A program made the translations under genes and the position numbers. Shown here piece after piece: positions 11,301 to 21,817 of a stretch of DNA of 32,344 nt (positions are counted from its first letter, which is position 1; every line of letters starts with the position of its first letter). Origin of the DNA: Polyrhizophydium stewartii. Lineage: Eukaryota; Chytridiomycota; Chytridiomycetes; Rhizophydiales. Location: assembly GCA_027604665.1 (NCBI GenBank), contig JADGIZ010000062.1, forward strand, positions 1 to 32,344. The letters are read 5' to 3'. Below the pieces are notes generated by a model that saw only the letters and a list, made by a program, of their open reading frames with translations, was not told the origin of the DNA and ran no database searches.

Positions 11301-11609
11301 CCCAAGCCGTACTACAAGTACAGCGACAATCCCAACGTGCGGCCCGATGTGTGGTTTGAGCCCGCTCAGGTGTGGGAGGTCAAGGCCGCCGATCTGTCCA
11401 TCTCGCCCGTCCACAAGGCCGCCACGGGCACCATAGATCCGAACAAGGGCATCAGTCTGCGCTTCCCACGCTTCATCCGCGTGCGCGACGACAAGTCGCC
11501 AGACCAAGCAACGACCGCCGCGCAGGTGGCCGAGATGTATCGCAGCCAGAACATCAACCCAATCAAGGGCACGAACATGGGCGCCGCTGACGACGACTTT
11601 GAGTACTGA
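8328..11609 (+). CDS. LIG1: DNA ligase I (ATP-dependent)
   Basis: Thirteen exons: 8328-8356, 8459-8520, 8578-9055, 9133-9286, 9349-9588, 9651-9813, 9876-9951, 10017-10102, 10172-10383, 10446-10556, 10634-10705, 10777-10921, 10993-11609 (2445 nt, 814 aa). The N-terminus, [16 protein letters not shown], is a PCNA-binding PIP box, followed by a disordered Pro/Ala/Lys/Ser linker. The DNA-binding domain follows ([39 protein letters not shown]). Then comes the nucleotidyltransferase core with [12 protein letters not shown], whose Lys461 should receive AMP. The OB-fold contains [24 protein letters not shown] and [13 protein letters not shown]. The enzyme seals Okazaki fragments and repair nicks in the nucleus. 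Size lies between yeast Cdc9 and human LIG1. Intron 1 is a GC-AG intron; its placement is fixed by the PIP box. Confidence 0.95.
8357..8458 (+). other. GC-AG intron 1 of DNA ligase I
   Basis: The donor is G|GCAAGT and the acceptor AACAG, with a GCTGAC branch site about 25 nt upstream and an 11-C run inside. Splicing joins CTC GG to C CGC TTC TTT, which restores the PIP box QATLGRFF. The nearby GT in GCAAGT would break that motif and the frame. Confidence 0.75.
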
Positions 11610-11616
11610 GCGCGCC

Positions 11617-11622
11617 AATAAA
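11617..11622 (+). terminator. Poly(A) signal AATAAA of DNA ligase I
   Basis: A canonical AATAAA starts 8 bases after the TGA stop of ligase, in an 87-bp gap before the kinase start codon on the same strand. Confidence 0.6.
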
Positions 11623-11696
11623 AGCACGTCCCCATGCTCGCCATGCGACATGTATGACCTCGCACACGCGCTGCTGCGCGGCCTTTCCCGCGAGTC

Positions 11697-13268
11697 ATGG
11701 AGCAGTGGTCGCAGTTTGTCAAGGTCAAGGTCGTCGGCCGTGGCGCGCACGGGTGCGTCGGCAGCACCAGACCCCGCGGCCGTGCTGCAAGCCGGGAAGC
11801 CGCGCGGGGGGGCCGCCCGGCCAGGCCTGAGTCGTCAGCCTGGCGGCTCGTGGCGCTAACGCGACGCGCTCAGCATGGCGATCCTGTGCCGGCGCAAGCA
11901 GGACAACTCGCCCGTCGTCGTCAAGGAGCTGTTTACGAGCTCAATGAGCGAGGACGAGAAGCAGCACTCGCTCAATGAGATCAAGGTGCTCACGATCCTG
12001 CGCCATCCCAACATCATTGCGTACTACGACTCGTTCACCGGCACGGGCATGATGGAGTTTGAGATCATGGGCATCACGAGCGGCGGGACGGTCGTTGGCA
12101 GCAATGGCGGCGGCGGCGCGGGGGCTGGCGGCGCTGGCGGCTCTGGCGGCGCTGGAGTGGCATCGCCAGGAGTGGGCGGCTCTGGCGACCTGGATAACAG
12201 CCAGAATCGACCTGGCGCCAACCGCCGGTCGTCGGACAAGAAAAAGGTGGTCGTTTCCGAGGGGGGAGGTCGCGCGTCGCTCAAGAAGGAGAAGCTCCCG
12301 TCGACGCTCATGATTGTGATGGAGTACGCCGATGGCGGGACGCTCAGCGACTATCTCGACGAACTAGCAGCCGAGAAACAGCTTTTGCCGCTCGAGGTAG
12401 GGGGCAGGATTGGAGGCAAGTCGCGAGGCGGCAACAAGACGGCTGATTGTGGCAAACACACAAATGCAGGATATCATGAACCTGTTCTGTCAGATTGCAC
12501 TCGCGCTCAACCACATCCATTCGCACAAGGTGCTTGTTGCTCGTAAAGCCGGATGCGGGCCTTTGCTAACACACGTGTCGCGGGCAGATCCTTCACCGCG
12601 ACCTCAAGACAAACAACATCCTCATCTCGGGTACGGGCAAGTACAAGGTGCTCAAGATTGGCGACTTTGGCATCTCCAAGATCATGTCGGCCGAGACAAA
12701 GGCCGAGACAGTCGTTGGCACCCCGGCGTACATCTCGCCTGAGCTATGCGAGGGAAAACCGTGAGTCTGAGTGCATCTTGCCGCCTTTGCGTCCGAGCCG
12801 CTGACCTGCGCGGCGGCCAGATACAACGAAAAGTCGGACATTTGGGCGCTTGGCTGCGTGCTGTACGAGATTATCTGTCTCAAGAAGATGTTCTCAGCGC
12901 ACGTGCGTCTTCGCGCGTTGGCGATATGCAGGCGTTCAGTCACTATTCGGCTGACGATGCAATTCCAGAACCTGCCTGCACTTGTGCTCAAGATCCTGCG
13001 GGGCACATACGATCCGCTCCCATCGCAGTACCCCGCCAAGCTGGCGGAGCTCGTGCAGTCGTGTGTGGAGCTCGAGCCATCCAACCGCCCGTTCATGCCC
13101 GACATCATCGGCAAGCCGTTCCTGCAGGAGCATTTGGTACGCACCATCTTTGGCGTTGGGCAGATTGAGACGCAAGCAAAGGCGGGACCTATAGCGGGGC
13201 AACCGGCTGCAGGCGCAGCACCCCCGATGAGCCCGGCAGCGGCGCTTGCCGGCGGCGTAACTGGGTGA
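11697..13268 (+). CDS. NEK-family serine/threonine kinase
   Basis: Six exons: 11697-11752, 11874-12396, 12470-12529, 12588-12760, 12821-12902, 12969-13268 (1194 nt, 397 aa). The kinase domain fills nearly the whole protein. The P-loop VVGRGAHGMA is split by intron 1, and the lysine strand is VVVKEL. The alphaC and beta4 region reads EIKVLTILRHPNIIAYYDSF. The catalytic loop is ILHRDLKTNNIL, the metal-binding motif DFGISK, and the activation end GTPAYISPELCEGKPYNEKS. These fit NIMA-related kinases and are closest, from memory, to the NEK8/NEK9 branch, which acts at cilia and in mitosis. No RCC1 repeats or coiled coil follow; the protein ends about 55 residues after the last kinase helix. A Gly/Ser/Lys-rich insert of about 88 residues (about 74-161) sits between beta4 and beta5. 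Confidence 0.88.
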
Positions 13269-13462
13269 CGGCGCTGCGGATATGACCAGGGTGGATTCAT
13301 TGAATGTTGCCGAGTGAATCAAAGAAACGCTGTGGGGTAGCATGCATGCAATGGTGGGGTGGGGTGGAAGTAGGCTCCGCCGCAGGGGCAGAACGCGCGA
13401 GTCGGGCAAGGGATTGAATTGAGGAATACGGGAGAGAAACAAGCGGTGCAGGCAGCTCAAGT

Positions 13463-14318
13463 TCAGTTCAAATCTGACTTGCCCTGGTCGCGGTGCTGAA
13501 TGCCCATTTGCCAAAATCCCGGGTCGTGTGACGACGAGCTGGAGCCCATGCCGAGGCCTGCAGGCTGCCCATCATCATGCTCGGACATTGACTGTCCGCG
13601 GTACATTGAGCGCACGACGGCGCTCTGGTAGTCGCCAGACTGTCCAAACGGGCTGTATAGCGGGTGCGGATACTCCTGCAGAACATGAGAGCGGAGCGAG
13701 TGAGCAGTCTAAATTCATGTTTGGGTCGGGTGGGAATACGGCGCACCTGCGGAATGCTCGGGGGTTTCTGGATCTCATCCCTCGGAACAATATCAATCAG
13801 GACTTGGCAAAGGTGTGATGTGAGCATGGAGCGCCGATTGTGGCAGCAAGGCTGCGCTCAAGATACTCACAGTCGTACATGTCTGACTTGGAAACCGCCA
13901 TGGCGACGTCGGAGCGCTGCAGCGTGCGGCGCTTGCTCTCCTCGGTGTGGATCCATGCGCGCAGCGTGAGCTCCAGGATGAAGATCTCGCATGCGCGGCT
14001 GAAAAGGAGAGGCGCCTCGGAGCTGATCATCATGTTCTTTACATCCTCGTCGACCTTCATGACCTTCTTGATGCGAGCCAGCGGCAGATTGTGCGTCCTG
14101 AAATCGGTCATGCTCTCGGTTTCCTGGATCTGTGCGCTCCAGAAGGCACTCATCATGTCCTGGATCTGCATGCTTGTGCCGCCGACAGGCCCGCCGGCGT
14201 GAACGCTGCTCGCGACGGCGGCGGCAGCGGCAGCGGCAGCGGCGGCTGCCGCGGTTAAGGTCTCGTCGACATCGTGGGCGTCTCGGCGCTGGTGCGGGTC
14301 GTGGTGATGCTCGGACAT
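13463..14318 (-). CDS. HAP5: CCAAT-binding factor subunit NF-YC/HAP5
   Basis: Three exons: 13871-14318, 13747-13802, 13463-13675 (717 nt, 238 aa). A His/Asp leader and a 14-residue Ala tract precede the histone-fold domain (about 78-155): [54 protein letters not shown]. After the first junction comes [12 protein letters not shown], the family's conserved exit from the fold. NF-YC dimerises with NF-YB, and the pair recruits NF-YA to read CCAAT; in many fungi the complex controls respiration, iron and redox genes. The C-terminal 70 residues are Gln/Gly/Ser-rich and poorly defined. An in-frame ATG 22 codons upstream (14384) could also serve as the start; I chose [10 protein letters not shown] because it begins the family-like region. 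The gene converges on the kinase gene across 194 bp in which I see nothing definite. Confidence 0.93.
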
Positions 14319-14791
14319 GCTCTTGGTGATGTGCCTGTGGAGTGCGGCTGAGGTCGGCGGCCGGCGGGTCAGCGCCAGGCGCACGGGGCGGGCTCAAGCA
14401 GCAGCGCGAGGCCGGGCCGGGCGAGGTGCAGACGGGCGCTGAGCCGCGGACGACGGACGCAGCCCGCTCCGCCCCGTCCGGACAAGCGGCGTCGCCCCTC
14501 GCGGCGCGGCCGGCGTCGCAAACGCCTCGCCGACCAGGTCCCTTCCGTGGCGAGACGGGGCGAGGCGAGGCGAGGCGTGCGGGGGGCGGCGGAGCACGGC
14601 GGCGGAGCCAGGCGGCGGCCGCGCAGCGCTGGCGTGCCGGGCGAGCGGGCGTGCCTGTGGCGTGGCAACTCGGGCGGCGGCCAACCAGAGTGGTGCGGGG
14701 CAACCAACCAACCAGACGGCGTCGACAGTTGGTGCCTCGGCGGGCGATTGGAGGAAGGTCCTCAAAAATCGCGGGTCCCGTGTGCGGCTCT
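14319..14791. promoter_or_regulatory. GC-rich leader/promoter region of NF-YC
   Basis: This 473-bp gap lies between the NF-YC start and the stop of the MFSD1-like gene, both on the minus strand. It is very GC-rich, with short GAGGC direct repeats around 14560-14577 and an ATTGG near 14743-14747, which reads as CCAAT in the direction of NF-YC. No gene is supported. Confidence 0.35.
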
Positions 14792-17700
14792 TCATTCCAC
14801 CGACGACATGTCGCTGCGGCTGTGGTTGCCCGGGCGCGCGGCCCGCACGTACTGCGGCGCGAGCGCGCTCGACGCGGCCCCGAGTGCCGCCGGTGCTGGC
14901 GCCGGCGCCGCGATGGGCTGTGCCGCGAACGGTGGCCGCATCAGCCCGATGCCCGGCACGCCGAGTCCCGCAAGCGGCGTGCGGCGGTGCGGCTGCCCAA
15001 AGAGGCCCGCGGCAAGGGGTGCCGGCTGAGCGCTCTGCCCCGAGGTGCTCTCGCCCGGAGACAGAGGCGAGAAGAGCGGCGAGACGACCGTCGCGGGAAG
15101 GAACAGTCTGTCAAGGATCGGGGGCTTGGTCGACTCAGCCGGGGGCTCTTGCTGATCTCGAGGCCGGCCCTCGCCTGGTTGGCCGTCGAGCATGTCGCTG
15201 ACGTGGCCGCCAGCAGAGTCCAGTGGGCTCTGGTCAGCCGCTGGCTCGGCGTTGCGAACATTGATGACCAGGAACGACCCTGCATCTGAACTGTCGCCCG
15301 CGCGATCGCCCGAACCCGCGAGCTCTTGGGCACATGGGCTTGCTTGTGGGTCAACTTTGGCCGGGCTTGCCGCCGCAGAGTCCTTGGCGAGCTCGAGTCC
15401 GTGCGTGGGACTTGAGAGCCGGCTCGGCTGCGGATCGGGCTGGCGCAGTGCCGGCATCTCGATCGGAATCACCGACGATACCCGCAATGGCGACACCAGT
15501 GGGTCCTGCGCGGGCTGGGAGGAATCCGGCGGACGCTCGAGCAGCGAAAGCTCCTCGGCAAGGACTGACTCGGCCAGACCCGATGGCGCCAACAGCCCCG
15601 ATCCTCGCAGCGACGCACGGTAGATGCTTTGCGACTCGAACTGGCTCTGGCCACCAAGATCCCCGCGCCACACCGAATCGACCAAAGAGACGCGCTCCGA
15701 GTTGGTGTCGTCGCCGTCGTCTGCAATGTCGTCATCGGCAACGCTGCCGGCTGGCGCCGTCGGCGATGGCGGCACGAGCTCGGGCATCTGTAGGACACTA
15801 TCGTTGGCCAAGTCCAAGACCCACAGGACGCCGCAGCAGAGCGCGCCAACCAGCGCCAGTGCGACAAAGAATAGCTCCACAGGAAGAAACGAGCCGCCTT
15901 GCACGCGGATCTGCGCGGTCATGAGAGGCACGACAGTCAGCGACGCATTGAGCGCCGAAGTAGAGAGCCCAAACGCAGCGCCAAGCAGGCGCGGCGGGTC
16001 GTCGTCCGGCGCCTGGCTGTGGAGCTTCTGCTCGCGATGCTGCACGACCGTCGCGACCGAGGGCCAAATGGCGACTCCGTAAAGCGAGTAGCTGAAGCCG
16101 AGCACGACGAGCGGGATCACTGGGTTGAGCATCGTCAACCCAAGCGTCAGATGGACGCCGGCAATGACCAGCGCGCATGCGAGCAGCACGGCCGCACGAC
16201 CGCCGTATCGGTCGACAAGGTATCCAAATATCGGGACAAGCACGGTAGACATGAGGTCCGGGATACTCATGACCACGCCGGCCGTCTGCGTGTCGCCCGG
16301 GTACCACTTGGACATGAGAAAGTCCGAGGCAATGTTGTTGAACGGCACCACGGTGCCGTAAAGAAGAATGCAGATGAGGCACAGCATCCAAAACGAGAAC
16401 GGTAGTAGGTGCAGGTTTGTGAAGCTGTTGATGAGCTGCGACGAGAGCGTGCCAGGCGCAGCATCGTCGACACGATCTGCCTCGGTCGGCGTGAGCTCGC
16501 CAAGGTTTGCATCGCCGTCTGCGCCGTCCGGGATGAGCAGCGCCGTGTCGCTCTCGGGCGAGTCGTGGTCGCTTTGGCCGCTGAGCAGCGGCGTGCACTC
16601 CTCCGACAGTAGTCCGCCCGCAGCCCGCTGCGGTCGACCCGACGTGGGGATCAGCGCAGGCAGCGACTTGCGCGCCGCATTGGCTCTGCGGTCCTGTGCA
16701 TGGATGATGCCGGCCAGCACGACGGCGCACGCAAGCGACACGTAGCACGATGCGCTGCCGGCCCACACCGCTGCCGAGGCGTCGACCGAGGCCGCGATGC
16801 GCGGCGACAGCACCGAGTTGACCACGGAGCCGAGCCTCGAGATGCACAGGTTGAGGCCGAGCGCAAAGGCGAGCTCCTTGTTGCGAAAGTAACTGGTCGT
16901 GATGCTCGACTGCACCACGCCGATGCTCTCGCCGCCGATGCCAAAGAGCACGCGGCCCGCGAGCATCAACCCAAAGCTCTTGAGCGAGACGCCGAGCGAG
17001 AACAGCGTCTGGCCGATGCACACGGCCGCCGAGAGGACGAGTAGCACCGACTGCGGGCTGAAGCGGTCGACCATCTGGCCGCCGAAAAAGGGCAGCAGCA
17101 TGTTTGGGAACGAGTACACGGCGTAGAGCAGATTGAGCTCGTACTGCCATGTGTCGTAGTCGTGCCCGAGGAACTCGCACAGGGGCCGGTTGAGCGCCGC
17201 AGGGTTGTCGTAGGCATAGTAGTTGCCGAACAGTAAGAAGCAGGACAGCATGAGGATGACCCAGCGGAGCGGCCCGGCGTCGGCCGCCGCGGGCGTCGAG
17301 GCCGCGGGCGGAGTGCCCGGCAGCGACGTGCGCACGACAAGCGGGCCGCCGCCGAAGCTGCTCGAGCGGCGTACCAGGTGGCCAGCGCGCCGCACGGACT
17401 CGCGGCGGTCGCGGAGCAGCGCAGAGCCTGCCGTCGACGGGCGCATGCTCCCGGCGCTCGCCGTGGTCAGGCGGCGGTGCCGAAGCCCGCCGATGCCGCC
17501 GTCGGACGCCGACCGCACGCCACGCAGCGGCGGCGGCGGCGACGCCCGGCCGTGGCCGCTGCTCAGCGTGCTGCTGCTGCGTCCAGCGGCGCCAGCTCCT
17601 GCGACGCCGCTGGCCGCCGTAGCCGCCGACCACGGCGGGACGCCCTGTGAGCGGCGGTCGCCATCTCCGCCTGTGCCGCCGGCGTCTCGAGATGCGCCGC

Positions 17701-17860
17701 CTGGCTCGGAGAGCAGCACGCCACCTGGCTGGTCCGAGACGGAGCGCTGGCGCCCGGGCCGGGCCGGTGCGCCGCCTGCCTGCGTCGCGGCCGCAGCGGC
17801 AGCCACAGCGGCCGCGGCCCCGACTGGTTGCGCCGGCACCATCGCAGCGTCGGGCTGCAT
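14792..17860 (-). CDS. MFSD1-like major facilitator transporter, intronless
   Basis: A single 1022-codon frame without introns. The core (about 197-690) has the MFSD1 look: WVILMLSCFLLFGNYYAYD in TM1, GRVLFGIGGESIGVVQSS near TM4, ELAFALGLNLCISRLGSVVN in TM5, and VDRYGGRAAVLLACALVIAG and FGLSTSALNASLTVVPL in the second half. MFSD1 is a lysosomal exporter of dipeptides in animals; substrate here is inferred only. The N-terminal tail (about 196 aa) is Ala/Gly/Ser/Arg-rich. The central cytosolic loop is long and carries ECTPLL, a [DE]xxxL[LI] sorting motif of the lysosomal type. The C-terminal tail (about 330 aa) is acidic and Ser/Pro-rich. Animal MFSD1 is only about 465 aa, so both tails are unusual. 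The second Met (residue 7) is an alternative start. Confidence 0.85.
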   Translation of the reverse strand: MQPDAAMVPAQPVGAAAAVAAAAAATQAGGAPARPGRQRSVSDQPGGVLLSEPGGASRDAGGTGGDGDRRSQGVPPWSAATAASGVAGAGAAGRSSSTLSSGHGRASPPPPLRGVRSASDGGIGGLRHRRLTTASAGSMRPSTAGSALLRDRRESVRRAGHLVRRSSSFGGGPLVVRTSLPGTPPAASTPAAADAGPLRWVILMLSCFLLFGNYYAYDNPAALNRPLCEFLGHDYDTWQYELNLLYAVYSFPNMLLPFFGGQMVDRFSPQSVLLVLSAAVCIGQTLFSLGVSLKSFGLMLAGRVLFGIGGESIGVVQSSITTSYFRNKELAFALGLNLCISRLGSVVNSVLSPRIAASVDASAAVWAGSASCYVSLACAVVLAGIIHAQDRRANAARKSLPALIPTSGRPQRAAGGLLSEECTPLLSGQSDHDSPESDTALLIPDGADGDANLGELTPTEADRVDDAAPGTLSSQLINSFTNLHLLPFSFWMLCLICILLYGTVVPFNNIASDFLMSKWYPGDTQTAGVVMSIPDLMSTVLVPIFGYLVDRYGGRAAVLLACALVIAGVHLTLGLTMLNPVIPLVVLGFSYSLYGVAIWPSVATVVQHREQKLHSQAPDDDPPRLLGAAFGLSTSALNASLTVVPLMTAQIRVQGGSFLPVELFFVALALVGALCCGVLWVLDLANDSVLQMPELVPPSPTAPAGSVADDDIADDGDDTNSERVSLVDSVWRGDLGGQSQFESQSIYRASLRGSGLLAPSGLAESVLAEELSLLERPPDSSQPAQDPLVSPLRVSSVIPIEMPALRQPDPQPSRLSSPTHGLELAKDSAAASPAKVDPQASPCAQELAGSGDRAGDSSDAGSFLVINVRNAEPAADQSPLDSAGGHVSDMLDGQPGEGRPRDQQEPPAESTKPPILDRLFLPATVVSPLFSPLSPGESTSGQSAQPAPLAAGLFGQPHRRTPLAGLGVPGIGLMRPPFAAQPIAAPAPAPAALGAASSALAPQYVRAARPGNHSRSDMSSVE

Positions 17861-17935
17861 CTTTGCCGCAACACGACCAAGTCTTTTTTGGTTCCAAAAC
17901 GGACGCTGGGCCCGACCCAGCCCGCCCTTCTGAGC

Positions 17936-20900
17936 TCAGGACTGAGCGAGCTTGCGGTAGTTGAGGCGCGCCATCGAGCTGTTGGTCGCCAGGTACTTTG
18001 TCAGCACCGCCATCTCTCGGTCGGTCACGCCGAGGTTCATGCTGTTGAGCACCGAGCGGAACTGGTTCGATGTGATGGTGCCTGCGTGTGCACCGCCGCC
18101 AGCACGTCAGCACACCCTCGCTTCCGGTCCCGCAAGTGCGGTGCAGCGGGAGCCTCACCCTCTTTGACAAAGTCGTAGTCCTCCATGTAGCTGAGTGCAT
18201 CGACGCGGCGCTCGCGCACCTTCTTGTCGAGACGGGCCAGCACCGTATTGAGGATCGCCATCTCCTCGGGCGACAGCACGTTCACGGACGGATCGGCCTC
18301 CCAGCCGTTCGAGTAAACATTGAACTGTTCGGGCTCCGCAAGCGGGTTCTTCTCGAGGCCCTTTTTCGTGAACACGGATTCAACCATGTCCGAGAAAACC
18401 ACGTAGTTGACAAACCGCGGATCGTTTTCGGACTGGAATTTGACCTCGAGTGCCTGCAAGTCCGCCTGTGCATCGGTCGCGAGCCCCCATCAGTCAGCCC
18501 GTGCGCGCAACACGGTAGTGCGTTGTGAAGCAAGCGAAACTTGCCTCGGTGAGGTCCGTGTAGAGCACCTTGATGGCGCGGCGGAACTCGTTCCGGGTGA
18601 TCTTGCCGTGCTTGAGATGGTCAAAGTCGGCCATGAAATCAATCACTCGGATGCGCTCAGTTTTGGCCTGCAGAGCGGCCGCAGAGTGTCAGTACGCGCG
18701 GCGCCGCCTGAGTTACAGAGGCTCGTCGGCCAGCATAATGTGCGAGCGCACCTTGATTTTGATGCGCATCATCAGCTTCTCAAACTCGTCCTCGTTGATG
18801 ACCGGATCCTGCGGCTTCTTGGGCACGACGCCCGCCTTGATTGGTTTGGCATTGGCCATGGATCCCGGAATCACGGCAGCGGCTGCAGGCGCGCGCTCGC
18901 TGCCGCTCGGCTGCTGGTCGCTCATGCCCGTCTCGAGCTCCTCGAGGAAGAGCAGGTAGTTGATGTTCTGTCCCACGTCCTTGATATAGTCCATCTTGGC
19001 GCGTGGCTCATCGACCCCGGACTCACTGTATTCTACTCCGCTCTCGGACTTGGACCATTTCTTGCAGAGCACCTCAAACTCTTCGTCTGTGACGTCGCAT
19101 TTCATGTACGTGAGGCACTGGCGGAACTGCGACTTGGTGACGTGGCCTGTGCCCGTGTTGACTTTGTCAAGGTCGCGGAAGAAGGGCTTGACGCTGCACT
19201 GCCGCAGCCGCAGATGCTCGCGGATGTTGTTGAGCGTGCGCTCAAGGAGCGCCGTCTCTTGAGGCGTGAGCGGCTGCTTAACGAGCACAAACGGAGACGC
19301 GCGCTCCGTCTGCGTCGGGTGCACGTAGGTCGGACGGCTCTCGAGGTGCTTTTCGCCAAAAACTTTGGCCAAGGGCGAGCGTCAGCAGCAAATCCAGAAG
19401 CTGCGAGCCGGCGCACTTTGCATGCACCTTTCTCGACCTCCGCTTCAAAGTCCTTCCAGAGGCAGCAGCCCTTTCGACGCTCGTCGCAATAGTGGTCCGC
19501 CAGCACCTCGCGGTCTTCCTCGGACAGATTGATACCGATGCAGCCCAGGCCGCGAATAAACTCCTCGCGGCGGATCGAGTAGCAGCGCAGCTTGTCAAAG
19601 TCCTTGAAAAACTCAGAGACGCGGATTCGCTTGGGGCCGACGTAGTTGCGCAGTCGTTTCAGTACATTCTCGATCGACGGACGCCGCTCGCGAGAGCCTT
19701 TGGACGGCGTTGCTGGTTTCTCGGAGCACCCTTCGAGCTCTGGCTCGCAGGGAGCCGTGTTGTACGCGATGTAGGCTGAGCCGTGCCGTCAGCAGCAGCA
19801 ACATGGCTTGCGCCAAAGCGACCTGATCTGCATTACTCACTGTCCGGGTCGATCGTGCGGATAAACTCCATGTAGTTGACCTTGCCCTGCGTGCGGTCCT
19901 CGTACTTTTTGAACAGTATGTGCAGGTCGTCGTCTGAGACGTGCAGGTTGTTGGTCGACAGCAGTCGGCTAAAGTGCGAGCGCGTAACACGGCCCATGTT
20001 GCCGAGGTACTGCGATCTGGTGTGTCAGGCGGATGGTTTCGCAGAGCGTTCGTTTGATTGGATGCTGCGCGTACCTTGTCAAAGTCCTTGAAGAACGGCG
20101 CAAGCAGAAGACGCCGCTGCTTCATGATGGTGCGGAATCGCGCAATGATCTGGGCACACCGCGCTTCCTCGGGCGGCGTCAGCTCATTGCTGCCCTGCAT
20201 GAGCCAGTCGCGCGACGGCGGGTGGACGCTCGTCAAGGGGCTTCGCTCAAGGTTGTTGATGGTGAAGACTGCCTTTGCATCAGCTTCGACTGTGATGGTT
20301 AGGGTTGCCATCGTGATCACGGACCATCGTCGATCGACTTGCAGAAACGGCGGTAGTTGACGCGGCCTGTATTGTCCTGGTACTGCGCACGCAGAACGGC
20401 GTATTCCGACTGCTCAAGCGGGAGCGATGCGAGTCTGACACCTGCTTGGAACTGATGAAGAGGCCGAATCAGCAAAAAACATGAGATTGATGTGACATTA
20501 ACAAGGGAGACGGCTCGCCTGAGGCTCGGTGACCACGCCACAGTTGTGCCTGTCGTAGTCACGGAAGAACTCGATCAGGCGCACGCGGTTCTTGTACACG
20601 TCTGCCCGGTTTGCCGGCGAGCAGCGCTAGTCAGCATTCGATGCGAATCAGCGTCAAGATGCGGCTGTGGAACATACACTTCTTGATCTTCTCTTCGATG
20701 ATCTCGACGCTGGGCTTGTTGCTGCCTTGAGCATTGTTGTGGTGCAGCAGCTCCTCAGTGCCAACGGGCACATGATCGTCGTACCAGTCGCCGCTCGGCT
20801 TGAGCTTGGCGACGAGTTGGGACTGGTCGATCGTGGGCCTCGGTGCTGCAGAGAGAAGAGCCGCCAGTCAGCAACGGCGATTTGCCTCATGGCCACTCTT

Positions 20901-21817
20901 CCTTCGCCGACTGTGTTGGAAGCACGCACGCTTCCGGTTCACGTCCGTGTTCATCTTGAAGTAGTTGACCGTGCCGGTGAGGACCTCGCCATATCGTGTC
21001 AGGAGAAGATCCTCCTCCTCCATGCTGAGCAAGTTCTGCGGAATGCCGCGGCGGAACTGGTTGTACGTGACATATCCTGAATGCGGCATCGTAAGCGCAA
21101 GTCAGCCAAGGAAGCCAGCTGGCAGCCAGCGTCAAGCTGGTAAGATAAAGCATCGTCGCACCGTTGTTGTACTTGTCAAAGTCTTTGAACCACGACTTGA
21201 CGTCCGACCCGTGGTGCTTTACATACGACCTGAGGCGGCTGATGACCTCGGCAAGGTTCTGCTCGGAGCTCGGGCTGAGCGGGCGGCGGAAGGGCTTGAC
21301 AATGTCCTGCTCGTACGATGTGGGCGAGTTCTCGAGCTGCTTGGCGCCAAAAACTGCCGAGGCGGAAAGCGCAAGGGGTGTCAGGGCAGGAATCTTGCGC
21401 GTTGCGGTCACGGATCGCATCGCGGAGCGTCCGCCTCGCGAGCAGTGCAGCACATGCGGCAGATACGGAGAGATGCGCACCTTTGTCGATGCTGTCGACG
21501 AACGCGCGCCAGTGGACCATACGCGTCTTGGGATCGAGGTAGTGGTCGATGAGCACGTTGACTTCGGCGTCGGTCAGCGGCGACACGACGCCTTTATCCA
21601 TCGAGGCCGCGACGCAGCGGCGAAACTGCGATGCCGTCATGAGGCCCGATCGCAGCTTATCAAAGTCCTGGAACAGCTCGACCAGGCGGATGCGCATCGA
21701 GAAGACCTGCGCGCGGTACTTGTTCTCGACGTTGGACAGCTGCAGGTGGTCGCTGCCGGCCATCTGCGGCGGCTGCTGGATCTGGGACAGGCCGGCATGC
21801 GAATGCAATCGGGGCAT
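17936..21817 (-). CDS. Multi-EF-hand repeat protein (EFCAB6-like, probably axonemal)
   Basis: Thirteen exons: 21481-21817, 21162-21353, 20930-21076, 20678-20845, 20519-20601, 20325-20451, 20075-20268, 19841-20009, 19428-19775, 18752-19362, 18545-18667, 18159-18465, 17936-18081 (2952 nt, 983 aa). About eight units share the pattern FFxDFDKxxxGxxTxxQF: FQDFDKLRSGLMTASQF, FKDFDKYNNGYVTYNQF, FRDYDRHNCGVVTEPQF, FKDFDKYLGNMGRVTRSHF, FKDFDKLRCYSIRREEF, FRDLDKVNTGTGHVTKSQF, MADFDHLKHGKITRNEF and a final GTITSNQF. Between them recur VNYxxF and VFGxKxLE motifs. The loops are longer than the 12-residue canonical EF-hand and lack several ligands, so calcium binding is doubtful for most. Related EFCAB6-type proteins lie inside sperm and algal axonemal doublets, so a flagellar role in zoospores is my inference. 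Two of its introns use GC donors. It is divergent from SR140. Confidence 0.8.
18466..18544 (-). other. GC-AG intron of the EF-hand gene (a)
   Basis: The donor is GAG|GCAAGT, the ideal GC-donor context, and the acceptor is GCACAG. Splicing joins YTDLTE to ADLQALEVKF in phase 0. No GT nearby keeps the frame. Confidence 0.75.
20452..20518 (-). other. Probable GC-AG intron of the EF-hand gene (b)
   Basis: The donor is CAG|GCGAGC and the acceptor CATCAG. It restores VTEPQF, the conserved end of every EF-hand unit in this protein. A GT-AG alternative (donor after ...CGAGCC, acceptor AAGCAG) is also in frame but gives PQASRVRL and loses the conserved Phe. Confidence 0.5.

Noticed and set aside
14219..14260. 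GCGGCA-type repeat as a possible microsatellite element
   Set aside because: It encodes the poly-Ala tract of NF-YC in frame and needs no other explanation.
15798..18200. 800-codon minus-strand frame overlapping the MFSD1-like gene
   Set aside because: It is the shifted frame of the transporter, dominated by Arg, Ala and His, without membrane segments.
18713..18751. Exon read-through ending SHIMLADEPL at an in-frame stop
   Set aside because: A donor at AAG|GTGCGC rejoins the repeat pattern (KIKAKTERIRV) in phase 0, so these codons are intronic.
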